18,721 bases of DNA, taken from assembly GCA_035259145.1 (NCBI GenBank), contig DATFWQ010000308.1, positions 1 through 18,721 of the forward strand, read 5' to 3'. The notes beneath the pieces are model-generated. The model ran no database searches. It worked only from the letters and a program-made list of their open reading frames with translations, and had not been told where the DNA came from. The translations under genes and the position numbers were made by a program. Position 1 is the stretch's first letter. Each line of letters starts with the position of its first letter. Shown piece after piece: positions 1-6,056 of the stretch. The stretch comes from CF-161 sp035259145 (GTDB lineage: Bacteria > Chloroflexota > Dormibacteria > Dormibacterales > Dormibacteraceae).

Positions 1-104
1 TCGGAGAGCCCGCGCTTGGCCTTGAAGACGTACTTCTCCGGGTCGAAGAACCCGTACTTCTCGCGATAGTCGTCGCCGACGTTGATCTGCGGAACGACTG
101 CCAC
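1..104 (-). CDS. sufB: SufB, Fe-S cluster scaffold subunit (N-terminal fragment, runs off window)
   Basis: Only the first 34 codons are in the window. Read on the minus strand from a GTG at 104-102, the peptide contains DDYREKYGFFDPEKYVFKAK, which matches the SufB N-terminus (a YxxKYGF/H-DP...YVFK pattern followed by a KGLSE-like stretch). SufB is the scaffold subunit of the SufBCD complex that assembles Fe-S clusters in the cytoplasm using the SufC ATPase. The start lies two bases beyond the sufC stop, and an AGGAGG at 120-115 inside the end of sufC sits 10 nt upstream of the GTG, so the two are surely co-transcribed. The identification rests on a short N-terminus plus context; the catalytic part and any following sufD lie outside the window. 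Confidence 0.88.
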   Translation of the reverse strand, partial: MAVVPQINVGDDYREKYGFFDPEKYVFKAKRGLS

Positions 105-106
105 TG

Positions 107-898
107 CTAGCTCACCTCCTCACCGGTGCCGATTACCGCGGGTTCGTTCACCCACTCTGAATAGCCCGTTCTCTCCAGCTGGTCGGCCACGTCTGCTCCA
201 CCCGAGCGCACAACCAGACCATCCACCAGCACGTGCACGAAGTCGGGCTTGATGAACTGCAGGATGCGAGTGTAGTGGGTGATGATCAGGACCCCCAGGT
301 CCGCTCCGCGCATTGAGTTGATCGACTCGCTGACGAACTTGATGGAGTCGATGTCCAGACCGGAGTCGGTCTCGTCCAGCATGGCGATCTCGGGCTTGAG
401 AACGGCCATCTGCAGGATCTCGGCCCGTTTCTTCTCACCGCCCGAGAAGCCGTCATTGATGTACCTCGAGAGGAAGGTGTCGTCCATCCGGAGCACATGC
501 ATCGGCTCCTTCAGCAGGGCACGGAACTCGCGTGGCGTGATCGCCTTGGACTTGTCCTTGCCGTCGTAGCCGCGCTTGGCGTTGAGGGCGGTGCGCAGAA
601 AGTTGGCCATCGTCACGCCGGGCACCACCGTCGGGTACTGGAAGGCCAGATAAACGCCGAGCCGAGCCCGCTCGTCGGGCTGCATGGCCAGCAGGTCATG
701 GCCCTTATACAGCACCGTGCCCCTGGTCACCTCGTAGCCAGGGTGGCCCATCAGGGTGTTCGACAGCGTGCTCTTGCCGGAGCCATTCGGCCCCATGACG
801 GCATGCACCTCGCCCCGGCTCAGGCCAAGTGAGACGCCCTTGAGGATCTCGCGGCCCTCGACGGTGACGTGCAGGTCCTTGATCTCGAAGTCAGCCAA
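107..898 (-). CDS. sufC: SufC, ABC-type ATPase of the SUF Fe-S cluster assembly system
   Basis: A 263-residue ABC ATPase, close to the usual SufC length (about 250). Visible motifs are Walker A GPNGSGKST (residues 36-44), a Q-loop in AFQYP (Q87), the signature FSGGEKKR (151-158), Walker B with D-loop in MLDETDSGLD (173-182) and the switch histidine in ITHYTR (H208). The SGGEKKR signature and LDE-x-DSGLD are diagnostic for SufC rather than transporter ATPases. It powers cluster assembly on SufB in the cytoplasm and has no membrane segments. The start is a TTG at 898-896, preceded by AGGAGG lying inside the last codons of sufR; the two genes overlap by 8 nt, so translation is coupled. The order sufR-sufC-sufB differs from the common sufR-B-D-C order of actinobacteria. 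Confidence 0.96.
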   Translation of the reverse strand: MADFEIKDLHVTVEGREILKGVSLGLSRGEVHAVMGPNGSGKSTLSNTLMGHPGYEVTRGTVLYKGHDLLAMQPDERARLGVYLAFQYPTVVPGVTMANFLRTALNAKRGYDGKDKSKAITPREFRALLKEPMHVLRMDDTFLSRYINDGFSGGEKKRAEILQMAVLKPEIAMLDETDSGLDIDSIKFVSESINSMRGADLGVLIITHYTRILQFIKPDFVHVLVDGLVVRSGGADVADQLERTGYSEWVNEPAVIGTGEEVS

Positions 899-1547
899 TG
901 TCCCTCCTGTTCGTGTCCGTGTCCGTGTTCGTGCGGGCGAGGCCAGCCTCCTCTGGGATCTCGTAGGTGCAGGTGGTGTCGCCTTCGGCGAGCCAGGTCG
1001 ATCGCGTGACCGTCGCCCCCAGCAGTCGTTTGTAAACCTCCTGCTCGTGCCGGCAGGGCTGGCCGCCTCGCGCAGCCACGTCCTGGATGGGGCAGTTGCA
1101 GTGACGCAGCTGAAACCCCCCGTCGGGGCGTTCGACCACCTCGGTCATGTGACCCTGCTCCGTGGTCAGCCGCGCCAGCGCCCGGGCTCGCTCCTCGAAG
1201 TTTAGGCCTGCCAGCCTGCGCTCGTACTCCGCTTCGAGCCGGCGCGCGCGGCCGGCGAAAAAGCGCTCGAGCTCCTCAACCGCCATGAAGTCCACGAGCT
1301 CGGCCGCCAGCTGACGGTAGCCGCTTGGGAAGTAGTCCTGGGCCGCGGGCGTGAGCCGATAGACATTCGCAGGCCGTCCAGGGCCGCGATGCGGCTCGGT
1401 GGATACCTCCACCAGGCCCCGTGCCTGTAGGGCTTCGACGTGACGGAGAGCCCCCTGTTTGCTCAGGCCCATGTGCTCGGCGATCTCAGTCAGTCCGGCC
1501 GAGCCTTTGACTTTCAAAAGCATCAGGAGGTCGTGCTTGCGCTCCAT
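891..1547 (-). CDS. sufR: SufR-type Fe-S-sensing transcriptional repressor of the suf operon
   Basis: A 218-residue regulator. Residues 1-70 form a winged helix-turn-helix (AEHMGLSKQGALRHVEALQ as the recognition part, then a wing with GPGRPANVYRLT). The C-terminal half carries HCNCPIQDVA, a Cys at 165 in GQPCRHEQE and a Cys at 193 in TTCTYEI. C152, C165 and C193 are spaced C-x12-C-x27-C, the cluster-ligand spacing of the SufR family; C150 is an extra cysteine. Family knowledge: SufR binds an Fe-S cluster and in that form represses the suf operon and itself. It is the first gene of the operon and a CAAC-N6-GTTG site overlaps its promoter, which fits autoregulation. No Shine-Dalgarno precedes the ATG, suggesting a leaderless message. 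The last ~15 residues (TNTDTDTN...) are encoded by a hexanucleotide repeat and are probably disordered. Confidence 0.9.
   Translation of the reverse strand: MERKHDLLMLLKVKGSAGLTEIAEHMGLSKQGALRHVEALQARGLVEVSTEPHRGPGRPANVYRLTPAAQDYFPSGYRQLAAELVDFMAVEELERFFAGRARRLEAEYERRLAGLNFEERARALARLTTEQGHMTEVVERPDGGFQLRHCNCPIQDVAARGGQPCRHEQEVYKRLLGATVTRSTWLAEGDTTCTYEIPEEAGLARTNTDTDTNRRDIG
912..935. repeat. Short hexanucleotide tandem repeat in the 3' end of sufR
   Basis: CGTGTC is repeated (two exact copies, then CGTGTT and CGTGCG). In sufR it encodes a T/N-D dipeptide run just upstream of the sufC start. Copy-number change would stay in frame because the unit is 6 nt. Confidence 0.6.
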
Positions 1548-1556
1548 TCAGAGGGA

Positions 1557-1574
1557 ATTGTACGTATTTGTCAA
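1557..1574 (-). promoter_or_regulatory. Putative sufR-sufC-sufB promoter
   Basis: On the minus strand TACAAT (1562-1557) lies 9 nt before the sufR ATG, and TTGACA (1574-1569) lies just upstream. The two hexamers are only 6 nt apart, so they are not a canonical -35/-10 pair. TACAAT is the better -10 because the same TAnnnT-then-start arrangement recurs at other genes here; the start site would then fall at or next to the ATG. Confidence 0.45.
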
Positions 1575-1585
1575 CGATCGCGTTG
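1572..1585. promoter_or_regulatory. Predicted SufR operator (CAAC-N6-GTTG)
   Basis: CAACGATCGCGTTG is a CAAC-N6-GTTG inverted repeat, the same pattern as the high-affinity SufR site described in Synechocystis. The dyad is wider: TCAACG and CGTTGA are perfect 6-bp arms around ATCG, and outer TTT/AAA bases extend the symmetry with one mismatch. It lies 25 nt upstream of the sufR start codon and overlaps the promoter region, so binding would block transcription. The operator assignment rests on the motif match and the neighbouring sufR gene. Confidence 0.75.
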
Positions 1586-1788
1586 ATAAACTCCTGGCCA
1601 TACGGCGCGACCACTCCTGCTCACCACCCGCTGTCGGTCTACCCTCCTTCCTCGGGGGAGCCGTGGACCTCGTCTACGACCTTGGTCTCTACGCGGGCTT
1701 CAAGGCGAACAAGGCAGAGCACGAGCTGACGTGAGCCGTCAGGCGACGGTCTTCAGCGCGCCGGCTTCCCTTGCCGCCGCGCGACATC

Positions 1789-1794
1789 TAGCCT
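1789..1794 (+). promoter_or_regulatory. TAnnnT -10-like box for the kinase gene
   Basis: TAGCCT lies 8 nt before the GTG at 1803 and is identical to the box before the BON gene at 2843. It supports choosing the 1803 start over the upstream GTG at 1731 or TTG at 1797. No clear -35 element is seen. Confidence 0.4.
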
Positions 1795-1802
1795 GGTTGC
1801 GC

Positions 1803-2288
1803 GTGCTTGTGCTTGGTTCCGCAGGCGCGGGCAAGACCACGTTCGCAGTTCGGCTCGCCGAACTGCTCGACCTGCCCTTGATACATCTGGACTTCGAGTA
1901 CTGGCGGCCAGGCTGGCAGCCCACGCCGCCTGAGGAGTGGCCGATCAGAGTGGATGAGCTGATCGCGGGCGAGGCCTGGGTCATGGACGGCAACTACGGC
2001 GGCACGATGGAGCGCCGGCTGGCTCGTGCTGACGCGGCGGTGTTCCTCGACGTCCACCGGGTACGCTGCCTCTGGCGCGTGGTCGTCCGCTCGCTCCGGT
2101 ACTGGCGCCGATCCAGGCCCGACCTGCCGCCAGGCTGTCCCGAGCGGTTTGATTGGGGGTTCTTCGCCTGGGTCTGGACCTATGGCCGGCGGTCGCGCGG
2201 GCGTGCGATCGAGCTGCTGGCGGGATCGGGGCTGCCAGTGGTACACCTGCGCTCCAAGCGTGAGGCTGACAGGTGGCTGACGACCTGA
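1803..2288 (+). CDS. P-loop kinase of the adenylate kinase-like / FlaR (DNA topology modulation protein) family
   Basis: 161 residues from the chosen GTG. The protein opens directly with a beta strand and Walker A (LVLGSAGAGKTTFAVRLAELL, K11), then LPLIHLDFEYWRPGWQPTPPEEW, WVMDGNY and an Arg-rich helical region, ending VVHLRSKREADRWL. The pattern HLD-x2-YW-x-PGW...W-x-x-DGNY...V-x-LRS is typical of small proteins annotated as topology modulation protein FlaR or AAA-family kinase; their substrate is not established. The frame is open back to a GTG at 1731 but those 24 extra residues do not look like this family, and a TAGCCT box lies 8 nt before 1803. The end overlaps the next gene by 16 nt. 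Cytosolic, no membrane segment. The family is secure; the function is unknown. Confidence 0.82.
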   Translation: MLVLGSAGAGKTTFAVRLAELLDLPLIHLDFEYWRPGWQPTPPEEWPIRVDELIAGEAWVMDGNYGGTMERRLARADAAVFLDVHRVRCLWRVVVRSLRYWRRSRPDLPPGCPERFDWGFFAWVWTYGRRSRGRAIELLAGSGLPVVHLRSKREADRWLTT

Positions 2289-2782
2289 CGACGGTCGGTG
2301 CTGATGAGATCGAGGCTCGCCTGACCGATGTCCGTGCCCGCATGCGCCCGGTGGAGCAGAAGCTGGCCGAGCTGCGTGCCGAGCGCGACGTGCTGCTCAC
2401 TGAGCTCAGGCGGCGGGAACGGCTCGCGCAACGCGAGCGCCGTGCCACCGTTAAGGAGGCCATGAGGTCAGGCGAGCTGCCGACCTTCGGCGAGCTCGTC
2501 GCCAGCGCCGAGACCGGTGCGTTCGACGACTATCGCTTCCACCTGAAGACTGGAGGCGAGGTTCGCCTGGGCTACCCGGGCTCGCGGCCGGCCGTGGCCT
2601 TTACCGACGGCAGGCGAGTGGCTCAAGCCCGCGACCTGGCTCAAGCAGCCGAGCTGTACGCGGCCGGCTGGGAGCTCGGAAGCCCCGGCCGCCCCGGCGT
2701 CCGTGTCCACTTTCCGGGCACCCGTCAGGAGAAGCTCGTCGAGCCCGAGGAGCTACACGTTCGGCCCGCTGGGGACGCCTAG
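2273..2782 (+). CDS. Hypothetical protein with N-terminal coiled coil
   Basis: A 169-residue protein I do not recognise. Residues ~10-60 are a highly charged Arg/Glu/Leu helix (EIEARLTDVRARM, QKLAELRAERDVLLTELRRR) that should form a coiled coil. Residues ~70-165 look like a compact alpha/beta domain (TFGELVASAETGAFDDYRFHL, GEVRLGYPG, a VRVHFPG stretch). There is no signal peptide or membrane segment. The GTG start at 2273 overlaps the end of the kinase gene by 16 nt and has GAGG at 2262-2265, 7 nt upstream, so it is probably translated from the same message. Codon use matches its neighbours, which supports a real gene. Confidence 0.7.
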   Translation: MADDLTTVGADEIEARLTDVRARMRPVEQKLAELRAERDVLLTELRRRERLAQRERRATVKEAMRSGELPTFGELVASAETGAFDDYRFHLKTGGEVRLGYPGSRPAVAFTDGRRVAQARDLAQAAELYAAGWELGSPGRPGVRVHFPGTRQEKLVEPEELHVRPAGDA

Positions 2783-2842
2783 ACAAAAACCTGAACAACG
2801 CGGACTGGCAATTAATGTGCTGCAGATCGTCCCGAAAGTTGA

Positions 2843-2848
2843 TAGCCT
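2843..2848 (+). promoter_or_regulatory. TAnnnT -10-like box for the BON-domain gene
   Basis: TAGCCT is followed by 6 nt (ACGGGC) and the ATG at 2855, with no Shine-Dalgarno. This fits a leaderless transcript starting at or next to the A of the start codon. No convincing -35 element. Confidence 0.5.
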
Positions 2849-2854
2849 ACGGGC

Positions 2855-3484
2855 ATGGGCAAGGCACCTATGAGGTGGGGTAACCGGACGTTCGACAGCC
2901 TGAAGAGTTTCGACCAGGCTCGTGGAACGCTGGCACAACGCCTCGGCGAAATCGACATCGAGGCCATGCGGAAGCGTGGCAGCGTACTGGCCGGGCTCGT
3001 TCGATCGGATCTCCAGCGGCGCATCCGGCCTGAGCGCCGGCGTCCATCTCCGGGCGCAATGCTCGGCATAGCCGGCCTGGCTGTGCTGGGCCTGGCGGCT
3101 GCCGGCGTTGGCTATGTGGTAGCCAACCGCGAGCGGAGGCAGTGGGCCCTGAAGCGTCAGGAGTGGGCGCTCAAGCGTATGGAGGAGATGCGCTCGGGTG
3201 TTCGTGAGCGCTATGCCGAGCTGACCAGCGGCCGCACACGGGCTGAGACAGAGCTGGAAGAGCGGGTCGAGAAGGCCGTCTCCGAGGGTGGTCAGACGCC
3301 CGAGGGCCTGGAGACCGTGGTGGAAGGGCGGACTGTGTACCTGCGCGGCGCTGTCGCGGACCCGGCGTCCGTGGACGCCGCCGCCGAGCGCGCACACGGC
3401 GTCCCGGGCGTCGTGGCCGTGGTGAACCTGACCACCAGCCGCTCCGGCGACCAGCGCAGCCCGACGAGCGCCCCTAAGTCCTGA
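2855..3484 (+). CDS. Membrane-anchored BON-domain protein
   Basis: 209 residues. Residues 1-65 are basic and presumably cytoplasmic. One transmembrane helix lies at ~68-90 (AMLGIAGLAVLGLAAAGVGY). A charged helix with two near-identical QxxWALKR segments (97-110) follows. Residues ~132-193 form a BON domain: LEERVEKAVSE, then LETVVEGRTVYLRGAV, and HGVPGVVAVVNLT at the end, which is the BON pattern (helix, V-x-G-x-V-x-L-x-G, ...GV-x-V-x-N). BON domains are usually found in envelope proteins and are thought to bind lipid or protein surfaces. The ATG start is supported by the TAGCCT box 6 nt upstream. It stands just upstream of a penicillin-binding protein, consistent with an envelope role, but a hairpin separates them. 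Confidence 0.8.
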   Translation: MGKAPMRWGNRTFDSLKSFDQARGTLAQRLGEIDIEAMRKRGSVLAGLVRSDLQRRIRPERRRPSPGAMLGIAGLAVLGLAAAGVGYVVANRERRQWALKRQEWALKRMEEMRSGVRERYAELTSGRTRAETELEERVEKAVSEGGQTPEGLETVVEGRTVYLRGAVADPASVDAAAERAHGVPGVVAVVNLTTSRSGDQRSPTSAPKS

Positions 3485-3498
3485 TGCGCTCCTAGGCG

Positions 3499-3518
3499 GG
3501 GGCGGTCAACACCGCCCC
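3499..3518 (+). terminator. Hairpin after the BON-domain gene
   Basis: GGGGCGGT-CAAC-ACCGCCCC forms an 8-bp stem with a 4-nt loop, 14 nt after the stop codon. There is no following T-run, so termination activity is inferred only from position and stem strength. Confidence 0.5.
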
Positions 3519-3768
3519 TGCGGACCCCGCTCAGCCCGTAGAACCGCAGCAATCCCGGGCGGCCGGGATTGGACCAATGCCCGGCGGTGGGCCCTCTTCC
3601 AACCTCTCTGACAGGGCCATTTCCCGGCAGTTGGTTCACTTGCGGCACACCCCGATTACTACCTCCAACGAGCCGCTGGCCGAATTGCGGGCGTATCCAA
3701 CCCGGCCCTCAGGCCGTTGGAACCGGGAGAACTGTGGCTGTGCGATTGCACCATCCCCAGGTTGCCGC
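3519..3768 (+). other. Hairpin-rich leader region upstream of the penicillin-binding protein gene
   Basis: 250 nt without a convincing gene except a 12-codon frame at its end. It contains a possible -10 TAGAAC (3539-3544), then a perfect 7-bp hairpin AATCCCG/CGGGATT (3551-3570), GGCCCT/AGGGCC (3590-3618), TCCAAC..GGCC-CTCA-GGCC-GTTGGA (3696-3721, 10 bp with a CC bulge) and GTGC-GATT-GCAC (3740-3751). The density of stems suggests a structured 5' leader. I could not match it to a known riboswitch class. The PBP reading frame stays open back to 3577, but its upstream residues do not look like protein. Confidence 0.4.
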
Positions 3769-3772
3769 GTGA
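3734..3772 (+). CDS. Possible 12-codon upstream ORF coupled to the penicillin-binding protein gene
   Basis: GTG at 3734 follows GGGAG (3725-3729) and encodes VAVRLHHPQVAA. Its stop TGA (3770-3772) overlaps the GTG at 3769 as GTGA, the same coupling overlap used three times later in this window. This would supply ribosomes to the 3769 start, which has no good Shine-Dalgarno of its own. Very short, so low confidence as a real peptide. Confidence 0.3.
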   Translation: MAVRLHHPQVAA

Positions 3773-5997
3773 ATCCTCCCCGGATCCGTATGCGCTCGGG
3801 TCGGAAGCCACGAGCCCGATTCCACGCCAGCTGGTCGCCGGCGGCGCGTTTGAGGAACCGGACGACCGGCCTCCGCCTGCTAGCAGTGCTTGGCGCGATG
3901 CTGGCAGTGCTGTTGACCGGTGGGACCGTCTATGCCACCTCCTTCATGAGCAGCCTGCCCGACGTACATGGGCTGGACGCGACCGAGCTGTACGGCGACA
4001 CCGTCATCCTCGCCAGGGACAGCACGACAGTGCTGGCTGATATCGGCGTTGGTCAGGGGACGATCGGCCAGTCGGGCGATCGACGCCACACGGTGACCTT
4101 GAAGGACATCTCGCCCAAGATGCAGGACGCCACGGTATCGATCGAGGACCGAACCTTCTGGTCCAACTCCGGCTTCGATACAGAGGCGATCTTCCGCACC
4201 GCCGCCAACAACTTCAAAGCAGGCGGCATCACGGGAGGCGGATCTACCATCACCCAGCAGCTCGCCAAGCGGATGTTCCTCAGCCCGGCGCAGTCGCTCG
4301 ATCGCAAGCTGAAGGAGTTGGTGCTGGCGTATCAGCTCAACCAGACCTATTCGAAAAAGCAGATCCTCGAGCTGTACCTCAACGAGACGTACTACGGCGA
4401 CGAGCAGTATGGCGTCCAGGCAGCCTCACAGAGCTACTTCCACAAAGACGCAAAGAACATCGACCTCGCCCAGGCCGCCATGCTCGCCGGTCTGCCGCAG
4501 GCACCCGACGGGTACAACCCGACGCTGCACCCCGAGGCTGCCAAGGTCCGCCAGAGGGAGGTGCTGAGCGCGATGGTGCGGGACGGCAAGATCACCCAGC
4601 AGGAAGCTGCAGCCGCGGCCAGCGAGCAGTTCCCGATCTTTGGGGCGTCGACGAACTACAAGGCGCCGCAGTTCGTCAACTATGTGCTCAACGAGCTGAG
4701 GAACCTCGGGTTCAAGCCCGGCCAGCAGCAGCTCGTGGTCAAGACCACGCTCGATTACGGCAAGCAGCAGATCGGCGAGCAGGTCATGCGCGAGAACCGC
4801 GACGCAAACGCGTCCAAGGACCCGCCAGCCGTGGACAACGGGCAGCTCGTACCAGGCCAGCTGAGTTCGTCACTGCTGGCTATGGATCCCAGGACCGGAC
4901 AGATCCTGGTTTACGTGGGGTCACCCGACTACAACGAGCACGGTGGGAAGTACGACTACGTGTCGGGCGTTCCGATCAACCCGGGCTCGTCGTTGAAGCC
5001 GTTCACCTATGCCTCGGCCATCCGTGATCACAAGATCACCATGGACACTCCCATCGCCGATGGCCCGAGTCCGTATGTCGTCAAGGTTCCCGGCCAAGAT
5101 CCCTGGAAGGTCTACAACTACGACAAGGGCACGCACGGCAATCCGCCGGCCAGAGTGGCGCTGGCCAGCTCGCTGAACATCCCGGCCGTCAAAGTGGAGC
5201 TGGCAGAGGGCGTTCACCAGGTCGTTCAGACGCAGCGGGATGTCGGCCTCCACCCGCGCATCCCCCAGAAGGACGGCTCCTACACGCTGGATGACCCCCC
5301 GACGTCGTACGGCCCAAGCCTGACTCTCGGCGGTTATCCCATCACGCTGCTCGAGGAAGTGGGGGCGTTTTCGGTGCTGGCCAACCTGGGCATCTACCAC
5401 AAACCAGAGGCAATCCTCCAGGTCACCGACTTGAAGGGTCAGCTGCTGTACCAGGCCGATCCAAACAGGGGCGCCAGACAGGCCATGGACCCCAACGTCG
5501 CCTTCATCATCGACGCGATCCTGAACGACGACAACAACCGGGCTCCAATCTTCGGGCACAACAGTCCGCTTCACCTGACCGACCGCAACTCGGCTGCCAA
5601 GACCGGGACCACCGACGATCACCACGACGGCGTGACCGTCGGCTTCACGCCTGATCTGGTGACAGGCGTGTGGGTCGGAGACATCATCAGCATCAACCAC
5701 CACATGGTCGGCACCCGGGCAGACGCGGTCTTCGTGGCGGCTCCGGCCTGGAACAAGTTCATGACCCTGGCGCTGAAGGGCGTCCAGGACACGTGGCTCA
5801 AGGCGCCCCCGACGCTTCTCAGGCGGGGCAACAGCTACTTTCTGCCCGACACTCCCAAGGTCGAGCACCTGGAGGGCGACAACCCCAGCCCGTCGCCGTC
5901 TGCGAACCCCGAGCTGGGCATTCCTCCCGATCCGGGCACCGGTCCTCAGAGGAAGGGGTGCCGCGTGCCTCTGCCCATAATCTGCCCGACGCCCTAG
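3769..5997 (+). CDS. Class A penicillin-binding protein (glycosyltransferase 51 + transpeptidase)
   Basis: 742 residues from GTG 3769. A basic cytoplasmic N-terminus precedes one membrane anchor (~34-58). The GT51 domain shows SIEDRTFW (catalytic E126), GGSTITQQLAKRMF (158-170) and ELYLNETYYG (E201). The transpeptidase domain has the nucleophile in PGSSLKPF (S407, K410), SLN (468-470) and KTGTT (611-615). It polymerises glycan strands and cross-links peptides on the outer face of the membrane. The tail from ~705 is Pro/Ser-rich with two Cys and looks unstructured. The frame is open back to 3577, but translation upstream of 3769 is atypical; an ATG at 3790 is the other plausible start. A structured leader and possible short upstream ORF precede it. 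No clear terminator separates it from tig, which has its own promoter box. Confidence 0.93.
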   Translation: MNPPRIRMRSGRKPRARFHASWSPAARLRNRTTGLRLLAVLGAMLAVLLTGGTVYATSFMSSLPDVHGLDATELYGDTVILARDSTTVLADIGVGQGTIGQSGDRRHTVTLKDISPKMQDATVSIEDRTFWSNSGFDTEAIFRTAANNFKAGGITGGGSTITQQLAKRMFLSPAQSLDRKLKELVLAYQLNQTYSKKQILELYLNETYYGDEQYGVQAASQSYFHKDAKNIDLAQAAMLAGLPQAPDGYNPTLHPEAAKVRQREVLSAMVRDGKITQQEAAAAASEQFPIFGASTNYKAPQFVNYVLNELRNLGFKPGQQQLVVKTTLDYGKQQIGEQVMRENRDANASKDPPAVDNGQLVPGQLSSSLLAMDPRTGQILVYVGSPDYNEHGGKYDYVSGVPINPGSSLKPFTYASAIRDHKITMDTPIADGPSPYVVKVPGQDPWKVYNYDKGTHGNPPARVALASSLNIPAVKVELAEGVHQVVQTQRDVGLHPRIPQKDGSYTLDDPPTSYGPSLTLGGYPITLLEEVGAFSVLANLGIYHKPEAILQVTDLKGQLLYQADPNRGARQAMDPNVAFIIDAILNDDNNRAPIFGHNSPLHLTDRNSAAKTGTTDDHHDGVTVGFTPDLVTGVWVGDIISINHHMVGTRADAVFVAAPAWNKFMTLALKGVQDTWLKAPPTLLRRGNSYFLPDTPKVEHLEGDNPSPSPSANPELGIPPDPGTGPQRKGCRVPLPIICPTP

Positions 5998-6041
5998 AGG
6001 CGTGACTCAGCGGTGCGTGGTGAGGCGGCAAAACGCGTGCG

Positions 6042-6047
6042 TAGAAT
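6042..6047 (+). promoter_or_regulatory. TAnnnT -10-like box for tig-clpP-clpX
   Basis: TAGAAT lies 9 nt before the ATG at 6057 with no Shine-Dalgarno between. The same hexamer precedes the valS leader ORF and rplU. It would give a nearly leaderless tig operon transcript. Confidence 0.5.
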
Positions 6048-6056
6048 CACTCGCCG

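Larger units (their letters stand above)
1548..1802. other. Intergenic region between the divergent suf operon and the kinase gene
   Basis: Apart from the suf promoter and operator at its left end and a TAGCCT box at 1789-1794, no gene is well supported. A GTG-started frame at 1663-1734 (23 codons, VDLVYDLGLYAGFKANKAEHELT) has coding-like third positions and ends in a GTGA overlap with an in-frame upstream GTG of the kinase frame at 1731. It could be a decayed gene end or chance. Confidence 0.4.

Noticed and set aside
3577..3768. N-terminal extension of the penicillin-binding protein
   Set aside because: The extra 64 residues do not resemble a PBP N-terminus and come from a hairpin-rich leader; the GTG at 3769 places the usual basic segment just before the membrane anchor.
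3756..3800. GGTTGCCG...GAATCC recalls the c-di-AMP (ydaO) riboswitch start
   Set aside because: The match is only a few bases, it falls over the start codon instead of upstream, and the other conserved blocks of that class are not found.
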